64,000 nucleotides of DNA from Coriolopsis trogii (taxonomy: Eukaryota > Basidiomycota > Agaricomycetes > Polyporales > Polyporaceae): positions 1 to 64,000 of the forward strand of contig JAHYIO010000023.1 in the NCBI GenBank assembly GCA_020543525.1, written 5' to 3'. The notes beneath the pieces were generated by a model. That model was not told the DNA's origin. It searched no databases and was given only the letters and a program-made list of their open reading frames with translations. Made by a program: the position numbers and the translations under genes. Positions 35,115 through 45,687 of this stretch are shown piece by piece (position 1 is the first letter of the stretch; each line of letters opens with the position of its first letter).

Positions 35115-38100
35115 ATGACGCGCCGGTCGCGCAAGAAGCGGAAGCATGCTTTGCCGCGCATTCGCAAAGCCCCCGAAAGACCAAGGCTCACCGCAGATGA
35201 CCTGAAGGCTCTAGCTGCAAAATTGCGTGAGGCCTTCAAATGGGATAGCGATCCGAAGGACTTCCAACTGGAAGCAATTCGGGCGCAGATAGAGGGCGTC
35301 GACATGATTGTCCAGGCACCGACAGGAGCGGGGAAGACGGCCCTGGCAGCAGGACCTCATCTCTGGCCCGGCAACGAGAACAAGTTCACTATTATGGTAG
35401 TGCCTCTGCTTGCTCTCGAGAACGAGATGGTACGTCACATATTCATGGGTCAGTGATCGTCCTTCGAGAGGCTTCTCACCTTTGGACCAGATCAATACCT
35501 TCAAGGACGAGTTTGGCCTCCACGCCGTTGCACTAAATAGCAAGAATGGTGCTTGCTCCCCCAAAGTGATCAAGGTTAGTCTTCAGCCCGAAAAGTATGC
35601 TTATAAGAGGTTACCTTTAAACACATACCTGTCACAGGACATTCTCGCTATGAAGTATCAGATCATCTTGGTCTCTCCAGAAATGCTCCAGTCTCGCACA
35701 TTCACCGACCGCATCCTCCGCAACACCCCCTTCATGCGCAACCTCATTGCGATGTTCATAGATGAGGCACATTGCATTGTACATTGGGGCGCTGATTTCC
35801 GGAAGAAATACGGTACGCTAGGGAAAGTGCGAGTCTTCTTCCCCGATGGCACCCCCGTTATTGCAGTCACCGCGACTCTGACAGCCCGTGTACGCCGGTC
35901 CATACACGCTTCACTTCATTTTGCACATTCACCTGCTCCCAGTCGCTTCATTAATAAAGGCAATGACCGCCCTAACGTATCTATTGTTGTCCGTGCTTGC
36001 CAGCATCCCCTCAATTCTTATGCCGACCTCGCCTTTGCCATCCCAAGCCACGCAGACGTACCAGAAGACATTCCCAAGACATATATCTACGTCGACAACA
36101 TAGCCACGGGCGGAGAGATCATAGACTATCTGAATAGCAGACTCGAACGTCTTCCGATCTCTGCATTGCACCCGCCCAATTCCTCTGTTGCGCATAGGAC
36201 AGACGCGCGATTTCGAGGAATCGTGCGACCGTTTAATGCAACATTGTCTCATGAGTATCGCAGTCTAGCTATGGAACACTTCCGCTCTGGGCGCATACGC
36301 ATCCTGGTCTGTACGGATGCGGCAGGAATGGTGCGTGATTACGTTAAGTCGAATCACAAGTGTACATTGATGTGCTCATATGTGAACTGCCTTGGACAGG
36401 GCTGCAATATCCCTGATATCGACCACGTCATACAGTGGAAACTACCCGCCACCTTCTCTCACTTCATTCAGCGCGCAGGACGTGCCGCACGTGGGCGCAA
36501 TTGCACTGGCCTAGCCGTCCTCCTCGTTGAGAAGTCAGCATACAGCACCGATCTAGTCAACCGTCCGGTCAATGAAACCATGACTGAGAGGAAGACAGGC
36601 AAGAAGAATCCGAAGCCTTGCGTGTCTGCCACCTCGGCAAGAGACAACAAGATTTACGCACAGGCCCACGGAGTCACCCGCGGTGGCTCGGACAAGGCTG
36701 ATGGGGTGCCAGATGGAGCTCAACCTACCCTAGACCCCGAATGTTCCGACGAGGGTCTACTCACATTTGTACAGAGTACTTCATGCCGGAGGCGGGTCTG
36801 GGCAGAGGCGTTTGAGAGTCATTTTGACTCGTCCGGTGAGCAGAGACTTGTTTAGTTGGCATACTACCTGTAATACTGACACACCCTAGTCGCTCCAGTG
36901 GTCCCTTGCTGCGACATCTGTGAGCCGACCCTCTTAGACAAGACGCGTCCCGGCGAAATGCCTCCGGAACGACGTGTCCGGAACCCCAAGCGAGGCAAGC
37001 CGGACCTTCAAGCCAGGAAGGCGCTGCGACTATGGAGAGCAAAGATTCTGGAAGACGAGCACGATGGTGCTCACTATGATGCATCTTGTATACTGGATGA
37101 TGACTTGATAACTAGTCTTATCTCGATCGGGCCACTTTCGGCTCAGCAGGCTTCCGACTTGCTGAAAGACAAGTGGGTGTTCTGGGAGCGCTATCGAGAG
37201 ACTTGGCGAGTTTGTACAGGCCCTCAATATTGTGTTCACCCCATTGTCAGCCAAGCCACGACAACCAAAAGGCATCCAAGCCCCCTCTCGACTTCCTGCA
37301 CCATTGACGATGTCCCGCCCCAACAAGCGACCCCACGAGCAGGACGCACCTGGCGAGCAATCAAAGTCGAAGCGCCCACGCGCCATCTCCAGCAGTAGCT
37401 CTTCCTTAGCGCCCACGAACGCTCCTCCTCCCACCATTCTGACACCTTCCGTACCGCTCCTCCAACCGCAATATCATTTCCTCCGTCCCCAAGCCCCCCG
37501 ACAAACGCATATACTTGGACCATATACTATCACTCCACTCCCTGCCGCCTCTCTCTTTCCTCCAGGACGACACCAGTCACCGCAAGCTCTTTCTGTCCTG
37601 CCGAACACACCAGCCCAAGACAGGCATGTCTCTATGTACACGCCTGCCCATCATCGAAACCCAGACCTCGTAAAGCACACACTCATTCACTCTCGCCAAC
37701 ACACGCTTGCCACGTCTTCCCAAGATGCTCCGAGTACCCCCATCCCTCTTCCGCCCGACTTTCACCTTCCGAGTACCATGTACGGCGCAGCCCAGACGCT
37801 TGACGCACCTCACGATCCGACAGTGCTCGAGCCTGACGTTCAAGATAGGGCTCACATGGCACCCGCGGAACTCGCCCACCATCTTGCTCGAGTGCAAGTC
37901 CCGCACCATCACCGTCTTGTTGCAGCTCCCGCTCACGAGCCGCCCGCTCCGCAGCTCGAACGACAGCGTGTGGACGAGGTAATTGTGCCCGATCAGCGAG
38001 CGAACACCCCATCGTCAATCCCACCAAGTCCAGGGGCAGTGTACCGAACTCCATCTCGTATCGCTTCACCTAGTTCGATGAATATCTACCACCATCCAAT

Positions 38101-38473
38101 ACCTTCCACTCCCTCTCCCGCGCCGCACCTATCGCCACAACTCTCTAACCCCTCCTTTATGCAATTCTCACAAACATATCCATACACTCAATCCCAGACT
38201 CCTCCATGTTCTATGCCTCACCATGCCTTACCTTACTACTACAATCCCCGGCTAACATCTCCTCTGCCTTCTGCCCCGCATCATCATACCCCGTGGACCT
38301 ATAACGTACAGAACGCCCCTGAATTGCTTCACCCCGCTTACTCTAGCCAGTACCAAAACATGGTGCCTTCTCCTTCGCCGGCACCGCATACCAATAGTGA
38401 TATTCAGCAAAGATATTCTGACACCTATCGTGGTTTCCCTGATACCTATCATACTCGCAATACACATGACTGA
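35115..38473 (+). CDS. RecQ-like DNA helicase with zinc motif and Pro-rich tail
   Basis: Superfamily 2 helicase. The start ATG gives MTRRSRKKRKHALPRIRK. Motifs in order: Walker A APTGAGKTALAAGP, VVPLLALENEM, Walker B FIDEAHCIVHWG, motif III TATLT, LVCTDAAGMGCNIPD and motif VI QRAGRAARG. Then comes a RecQ-type zinc element CRRRVW...CCDIC. Introns lie at 35430-35490, 35575-35637, 36331-36399 and 36836-36889. Frame 0 ends at 37398. A +1 frame reads IERLGEFVQALNIVFTPL near 37190-37240 and continues as a Pro/Ser/His-rich tail to 38473. This suggests a frameshift near 37185 (mutation or assembly error), or less likely unusual splicing. RecQ enzymes unwind 3'-5'. A role in element mobility is inference. 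Confidence 0.82.
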
Positions 38474-38580
38474 TAGAGATTGACATAATCATGAGGCATG
38501 CATAACTTGAGCCCTGTCTGTCTGTGTGTTATTCCAGGATGGTGAATCCTTCATTTCTCCAGAGACGCGAAGACGCGAAA

Positions 38581-38703
38581 CTCTAAGTACGTTTTCACAC
38601 GGTTTCCTAAAATGGACGCCCTGCCAAACCCATGCCCAGTTTGACCAGTCGTTCGGGACGTGAGCCCTTTTCGCACTCCGCCATCACGTCCCGAACGACT
38701 GGT
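38581..38703. repeat. Right terminal inverted repeat with perfect 20-bp hairpin
   Basis: 38581-38657 is the inverted partner of 30321-30397. The end then folds on itself. ACCAGTCGTTCGGGACGTGA (38644-38663) and its exact reverse complement (38684-38703) are separated by 20 bases. The left end shows the same design with a shorter, imperfect arm. Confidence 0.88.
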
Positions 38704-41678
38704 TTCGAGTCTACCGCGCACGAATCATCACGCTACAATGCCCTACTCAATAACATGATTATCATCACAACATCGCCAGATCTCCCCCGCACAATCCTCA
38801 CTCCCCTCCCGCTCACCACATCATCTCTTCGCCGCTCGCGGTCACATTACCACTCCGCTCTCTCTCGAATGCGCTGTGCCCTCCCCGTCCGTGAACCAAG
38901 CTAGGATGGTCATCACCGACTGCGCTCCTTTCACGGCTTCTCCCTCGGCACGCCCGTTTCATCACTAGCCTCTGTCCTCTCATCCACCAGCGCCCACCCA
39001 GCGTATGAACTTACCAACCCACCAGAAGTTCGCTGACAAAGGACACGCCGCATCAAATCGCAAAGGGTCCTGCGGCTCCTTCTACTGCGCTCGCCGTCTT
39101 CCACCCAGCCCCATGACCCTACCCTCTCTTTCTCCATCCCCTGCAAGTCCGTGAATCGACGCTCCATACTGCTCCTGCACGTCTCGTGACGGCAAAGCGC
39201 CGTCAGTCCGCGCTCTTCGTCCCTTCGCCGTTCCATCGTCCGCTCAGAAGGTCATGCGATCCGTCCATCGTCTCTTCGCCAACTTCTATGCTCGACATTC
39301 CATACATACTGCGTTGGACTCGGGAACAAGTCGCCCCCATCGTTCGGAGGCGCCTGGTACGCACGCCGCAAGCCCCGTCTGTACCTTCTGCGGTCTGAAA
39401 TTCGAATTCGAATCGCGCAGCGACTACCAACGTAATAAGGCACTTGCATCTATGGCCACAAAAACCCTAGGGATGGACGGCCCTGATGGGACGGGCTGTC
39501 ATCAGATGCAAGTCAGCATCGCGCAAGGGGCATTTGCCACTCCGCGCACGTCGATGTCCCCCCTACATCGCCTGCGTGTTAACCATCCATCTGCGCTCGC
39601 CTCGGAGTCCAACGCCGACGGCATCGCTCTCGGGGACATCAGAGGACTCCAGTGCCTCGCAAGTCTCGTCAGTGGCCGGTTCGAACCCGCTCAGATCCGT
39701 ACGTCTTTGCACCCAGGGTCATCCCACTGGCACATCATATCGATCCGCCCACGTCAGTGCTTACTGGAGTGCACCCATAGCGTCAACGTTCCCGCACTAG
39801 GCCGGGTACAGTCGAAGGCGTGCCTCCACGCCTTCCATCCCCGCACACCACAGTAGTGCTAGGCCTTTCCCGTTCACTTCCATACCCCCAACGGCTGGTT
39901 GGCCAACATATGCCTCATACGCCCCAATACATCGTTGGCCGCCTGTCGTTCTGCGGCCATGTCTCCCGTGCCGCATGTCAGATTGTCAGATCGAACGACA
40001 ATGTATCAAACGCGCGCGCTTCAATCGAAGTGCACGCATGCTTGGGGCGGGCTCTCGTGTTCCCCCTTCGCTATGCACAGCAATGGAGGACCGCACGGTC
40101 CATCGCAGGAACATTGGTCCAAAATCCATAGACACTCGGTACGTCGACCGTCACTGCCCGCGGAGGGGCAGAGCGCGGCACCCATTCTGATAGACCCAGC
40201 TACAGACCACTGATCACATGAACGCTTCAAATCATGACACGCCTACCCTCTCGCCACCAAACCAGGGGAGACCCTGCAATGTCAAGAGAGCGTAGAGCGA
40301 TACGCCGCACCCCTCTCACGCCCCCAAAGCGAGAACAGACCACAGCAGCACTCGCAGTGTCACTCACTTGCTCAATATGATGCGCCTAGGCTGCCGTTCC
40401 AAACGACGAAAGCCCCAGCGAAGCTCCCGCGAAGCGACTGCCGTCTCGCGTGCCGAAAAGTCCCTCAGCGTCGACCGTCAAGTTACGTAGGTGCACGTAC
40501 GTATGGGGGAACCCTGTGGCTTGGGATGCCGCGTGAGTGTTGGTATTCTAGCCAGAGACAGGGTGCTTCATGGCTCTCGCACGTACGGCATGATTGGTAC
40601 GATTCATACATACTATAGGACTCGGCTCTCACTCTCGAGGCACTGCGCACGACGTGCAGGGCGGGTCACACCTACTCTCTCCCATCTGCGGCTCCACGCC
40701 ACACTCTAGAACAAGACAAGGACACATCAATGGATTCAATAGACAGTAGTGACCCACCAGTGCCAGGGAGAATTCGAGCAAAGTCCCGGCAGAGTCCGGA
40801 TCGGCAGGCATGACATCGACAACAAGTACACAGCCCAACCAGATGACCATGGAAAGTCAATAGTAGAATGTGAGAGGAGGGACATTTATGGGCACATGCG
40901 AGTCGTGAACGAGGTACATACCTCACCCGACACGATGTCCTCGCGTCACGACGCGGCAAAGCCTCTGTATACACTACACCGCCAGCAAGTCAGATACTCG
41001 ATGGGCTGGTCAGACTCGTGCCTCGCGGCGGTACCGATCTCGAGACGACGTTCAAAGGGCGCGCCAACCTTGACTGGCGGGTCTTCGGAACCCAGAACAT
41101 AACCCCACCCACAACGGCAGACACCTCACCCCCAATGTGTCCGCCAGAAGCACACGCAGTCGTCCAAGGCCGTCTCGAGGCACACCAGCCAAGCCGGATC
41201 GCGCTCACGCAAGTACGTATCGGACGCAGCCCTTCCTCTTCGCTTTCGAATTCGTGAAACCGCATAGCCAGTGCGAACCGCGCGGGCACGATGCACAAGT
41301 GCAGGAGCGGCGCCACGAATGCAAAGTCACCACACTGTGTGCCCTGCAAGGACGATGCGGGCCTGGGGCCGCTCCGTTCCCATCGACGCAGGCGTGCGTT
41401 CTCGCACCCTCCATGGGGACTTGCACACACGATGGGCCGTCGGAGCCAAACACCCCGAAGCCTGACCGACTCGAACGGACCAAGAGCGGAACCACAAGGT
41501 CAGGATTACCAGCTCAGAACGTAGCATGCACCAAAACACGATCCACATCTCCACTTCCTCCGCTCGTCACGCACGCCTCCCAGGCACCACCACCAAGCCC
41601 TGCACGACGGGTCTCTCCCTCCCTGCAAGTCCAGGGCCCACATCGAACGGGCCAGATCGTGCGGACCGCTAGCGGCCA
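38704..41678. other. Gene-poor interval after the element
   Basis: About 3 kb without a recognisable gene. Frames such as 39254-39856 (plus) and 40990-41430 (minus) are open, but their composition and lack of motifs argue against coding. Could hold short or fast-evolving genes that I cannot see. Confidence 0.4.
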
Positions 41679-43112
41679 TCGCCCGGCATCGCGTTCCGGG
41701 TCAATATCCGCGCGTTGTTCACAAACGCATGGATGAGGTCGTCGAACGCCTCCTGCTCCTCCTTTGGCAGATCCGGCCTCCCGCGCTTCGACGCGACCAT
41801 GAGCAGGTAATCCGAATGCTTCAGCTCGACCTCGAGCTCGTGCAGGACCTCTGGCTAGAACCAGCGGGGACACGTATCAGCCATCGGCGCACTACGCCAC
41901 CTCCACGATACACCGCCGAGGAAATGGGCGTGCGCCCGGACGTACTTTCACATTGGGTCCGGCGCTCGCTGTGACCTGGGTCAGGTCGATGGCGAACTCT
42001 TGGTGAGTGTAGCTGAGCCGGTCCTTTTTGCGTGTGTGGGTTGGGGAGCCTAAGGGTGGTGCAACTGCAGCACGGGCGGCGCAAAATTCAGTAATGCATT
42101 ATATGACAAAAGAGAAAAGGTACGGAACAATGGAATTCAATTCGTGGTCCCGCAGCAACGGAAGGCAAGGCGAGGATGTCACGTAGGAGGGATACGTACC
42201 AGGTATTTCCATGTTCACGCTAATACGCCAGTCGACCGCGCGTTTGGGACTGTAGATGTTGAGGTCCCCGAGCCGGATCTTGCGCATACACGCGCGGACT
42301 TGGCCCGTCTTTTCGTCCCGTGTGACGCGGATTTTCTCCCCGCGGCCGCTTTCGGGTGCGAAGAAGTTGTCTACGAGATGCAGGTGCTCGTAGGAAATGT
42401 TGAGTTCTGGTTTGTCGAGCTTGAGCTTGTTGAGAAGCATGTTATAATGCTGATGTTGTCTCTAGTATCGAACAGTGAGATGAACTTGACGCGGAGCATG
42501 GAACGATAGAGAAACGTACTGCAGACATGTTGGACTCGAACCGGACGTCGTTGATGCTCGGCGCCAGAACTGAACGTATCACGAGTGCGCGAGGGAACGT
42601 ACGAAGATAGGCAAGCTTGTCTGGTGAGGATACCAATACATACAGCGAAGTATATGCGGTCAGCACGTACCTGTCTCGACGAGGACGGGTAACTGCAGCC
42701 TCTGCCCACTGTTCTTGTCCTTCAGCACCCCAATCTTCGCCTCGACCTCAATCATGCCTCCCGGTTCCGCCGGACGCGTGGTGATGTAATGGTGCACAAA
42801 GTCTGCGATCTCGCGAATGAACTCGTCCAACGGCTCGACGCCGATGATCGACGGCTCGAGCAGCGGCAGCGAGCTCGCCCCATCCGAGTTGGGCGGTGGC
42901 CCGGCATGGTCCTCGTATTCATCCATCTCCCTATCGTCGTCCCCATGCTCGTACCTGTGGCCGTTTCCGTTCGACATTCGGGGCTTCTCGTCGTCGGCGT
43001 CGCGAGTCTGGCGGGAGGAGGACGGGTAGGACGGAGGCGAGTCGTGGCGGGCGCGTTTGGGCGGGCGTTCGGAGAGGGTCGAGTCGCGTTCGGAGTGCGA
43101 GGAGTGGTCCAT
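41679..43112 (-). CDS. CET1: mRNA 5'-triphosphatase (capping enzyme subunit beta)
   Basis: Removes the gamma phosphate from nascent pre-mRNA, the first step of cap formation in the nucleus. The start is MDHSSHSERDSTLSERP. The polar N-terminal ~100 residues (Arg/Ser/Asp-rich) precede a tunnel-type triphosphatase domain with LDEFIREIADFVHHYI, metal motif A IEVEAKIGVLKD, NISYEHLHLVDNFF, IRVTRDEKTGQV, RKIRLGDLNIYSPKRAVDWR and the Glu-rich motif C HELEVELKHSDY. Several introns of ~50-110 nt separate them. The C-terminus ends RNAMPGDGR at 41679. Metal-binding glutamates of both motifs are present. It is divergent from the BCKDHA gene, with 215 bases between start codons. Confidence 0.9.
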
Positions 43113-43327
43113 ATGCCAGCGATCGTGGCCGGTGTACAAGGATGACTTGAAAACGGCAGGAGGACGTACTAGCGAGGAGACAAAGCGACTTGACAATGAA
43201 AGGCGAGTTACCGAGAATGACCGTCCCAAGTCTGCAGATAGCGTGACCGAATCGCACGTGGTGGCCACAAGCGCCCTTCCCCGCAATTCGCGTCTGTTCG
43301 CGGCGCGCGCCTTGGTCCCCATCCACC
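43113..43327. promoter_or_regulatory. Divergent promoter, CET1 / E1-alpha
   Basis: 215 bases between two divergent start codons. Presumed shared promoter. No distinct TATA or named site recognised. Confidence 0.55.
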
Positions 43328-45334
43328 ATGTTCCGCCCGAGGCACCTACGCCCTCTCGTCGCCCCTCGCTCGTCCAGAGGGGTCGCGACGGTGACTCCGA
43401 AGCAGCCTGAGCACTCCCATGGCCATCTACCGTCGTCGCAGTCACCCATTACATCCAGGATGCACTTCTTCAACTCCGTCATGAGCGGAGGCCAACAGAT
43501 CCCGACGTACAGAGTCATCGATGGCGCAGGCAAGCCGCTCGAAGGCGCAGAGGTGCCAGAGGTACGCACGACCGTTTTCTGCTACTCGCGCGGTACGCTG
43601 AGAGGATGCGCGTGCTAGATGGACAAGGAGTTCGCGCGCAACATGTGAGTAACGACGTCTCCCTCCGTTGGACCTGTATTCATTCAGGCACGCCTCTCTT
43701 TGCCATTGCTAGCTACAAGAATATGGCGCAACTGCCTATTGTCGATGACACTCTGTACAATCTGCAACGGCAGGGACGTATATCATTCTATGTGAGATGT
43801 ACTCTGTACTTCAGCCTTTAGACTTTCTCTCACTCACGCCCCTCAGATCACCGCCGTAAGTGCGACTTTGACTGCAGTGCCACGGCCCCTGGCTGACCAA
43901 ATATTGGGGCACAGTATGGAGAGGAGGGAGCGATTATAGGCTCCGCGGCAGCGCTCGCTCCTGACGACGAGTGAGTGCTTCCATCTCCCTGCGTTTGGAA
44001 CGCTCAACGAATACGGAGAACAGAGTGCTCGGTAAGTAGCGTTCCATCTCAAGCCCGCACACCCCGAGATGCTGCATTGGTGCGATCCGTGACGTCGCTC
44101 TGAATACCGCACCGTCGGTCTGGATCAGTGCGACTCGGGGTGCGCGTGGCGACGTGGTTCCAGGTTGGTGCTGAATGTGCTTGCAGCACAGTACCGCGAG
44201 AGCGGCGTGCTCCTCTATCGCGGGTTCAGCGTCGCAGGCCTCATCAATCAGTGTTACGGGACGCACCTCGACACTTGCACTCACGGGAAGCAGATGCCGG
44301 CAGTGAGTAGCCTGCGGCGTGCAAGCGCAAACAGTGGACTGACAGACAGCATCAGCATTACGGCTCCAAAGAGCTCCACTACCACACCATATCCTCGCCA
44401 TTGGCGACGCAGATTCCCCAAGCAGCGGGTGTGGGATTCGCGCTGAAGCGGGACCCTGCACGTCGGGGCAAGAACTGCGCGGTGACCTACTTTGGGGACG
44501 GCGCGGCATCAGAGGGCGACTTCCACGCCGGTCTGCTGCTGGGTGAGTGGTCGCGTTGTGAGGATGTGCACGGCCGAGGCTGACGAGCGGACGAACCAAA
44601 CCAGCTTCGACGATCCCCTCGCCAACGCTATTTATAGCGCGGAACAATGGGTTCGCGATCTCGACGCCGTCGAACGAGCAGTACTACGGCGACGGTATCG
44701 CGGCGCGGGGGGCAGGGTACGGTATCCACACGATCCGCGTCGACGGAAACGACGTGCTCGCGGTCTATGCGGCGGTGAAGGAGGCCCGACGACGGTGCAT
44801 CGAGGAGGGCCGTGCGGTGCTGGTTGAGACGATGACGTACCGGTACGCTGTTGCGTTTCCCATCGTTGCGCGGTGCTAATGTGCTGTGGAACAAACAGCG
44901 TTGGGCATCACTCGACGTCGGACGACTCGTTCGCGTACCGGCCGCGGAGGGAGGTGGAGGAGCGGAAACGGCTGGACAACCCGATCGTGCGGTTCCGGTC
45001 GTATCTGGAGTCGCGGGGGTGGTGGTCGAGAGAGGAAGACGAGGGGTTTCTGAAGGCGAAGAAGCAGGAGGTGCACGAGGCGTACAGGAACGCGGAGAAG
45101 GAGCTGCGGCCTGAGCTGAGGGAGATGTTCACGGACGTGTACGGGGGGGAGGAGCCATGGAACATCGTGCGTGTTTTTGTCGTTCATGCAGGGGGTCACG
45201 CTGAGCACCGGGGTGCGCAGAAGGAACAGAGAGAAGAGCTGAGGAAGCTGCTGAAGAAGTACGGTAAATCGTGGGAGCCGTGGAAGGCGGAGCTGAAGAA
45301 GTTCAAGGGCGAGGGCAGGGAGTGGACGGAGTGA
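43328..45334 (+). CDS. BCKDHA: Branched-chain 2-oxoacid dehydrogenase E1 alpha, mitochondrial
   Basis: Thiamine-diphosphate-dependent decarboxylase subunit that acts on the 2-oxo acids from Leu, Ile and Val and pairs with E1 beta in the mitochondrial matrix. The N-terminus [18 protein letters not shown] is an Arg-rich presequence. Diagnostic segments are [43 protein letters not shown], the TPP motif [16 protein letters not shown] followed by RNNGFAIST, and the phosphorylation-loop sequence [14 protein letters not shown]. The gene has many introns, including a 26-nt exon near 43617-43642 and a 9-nt microexon at 43847-43855 (Ile-Thr-Ala). Complete to 45334. Confidence 0.93.
43847..43855 (+). 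other. 9-nt microexon in the E1-alpha gene
   Basis: ATCACCGCC is preceded by CCCTCAG and followed by GTAAGT. In phase 0 it inserts Ile-Thr-Ala between ISFY and YGEEGA, exactly where the enzyme family has three residues of that type. Without it the conserved spacing would be lost. Confidence 0.85.
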
Positions 45335-45687
45335 TAGTGGGGGATACGTATTCTGTAACATAGGACTGCCATAGAGACGGGAGAGGCGGATCACCAGGAA
45401 CGACGATTATTGCTCTCGGCCGACGCCGAGTGTTAATATGAGGCGGGCCCCCGCTCGCTGCCTTCTCCCCGCCGTGCGCTGTACATACATCTTCGCTCGT
45501 CGCTGCGCCTGTTCGCCGTCGACTCTCTGGGCCTCTGCATCTGCACCTGCTTGCGCTGCATGTCCTCTTGCTCTTTCTCCTAGTCTCCTCCTTCGCTGCT
45601 GTGCACCAAGCAGGACCAGTTGGACCGCGTCCACTCCTTTCGCGGCTCCTGCCTCAATCGCCGCCCTTTGCATTGAGCAGGCTCCCC

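Larger units (their letters stand above)
30277..38703. mobile_element. Candidate DNA transposon: DUF6589 gene + RecQ-like helicase within inverted repeats
   Basis: An 8.4-kb segment bounded by inverted repeats. Positions 30321-30397 match the reverse complement of 38581-38657 over 77 bp with about 5 mismatches, and weaker similarity continues ~25 bp inward. Outside each repeat the end folds back: arms at 30277-30291/30320-30334 on the left and 38644-38663/38684-38703 on the right. Two genes fill the interior and are transcribed outward from a shared central promoter. I found no convincing target-site duplication, so the exact ends are provisional. Whether DUF6589 supplies the transposase activity is inference. 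Confidence 0.7.

Noticed and set aside
39254..39856. 200-residue open frame
   Set aside because: A Cys-x2-Cys is present, but no matching His/Cys pair and no family resemblance; not enough to call a gene.
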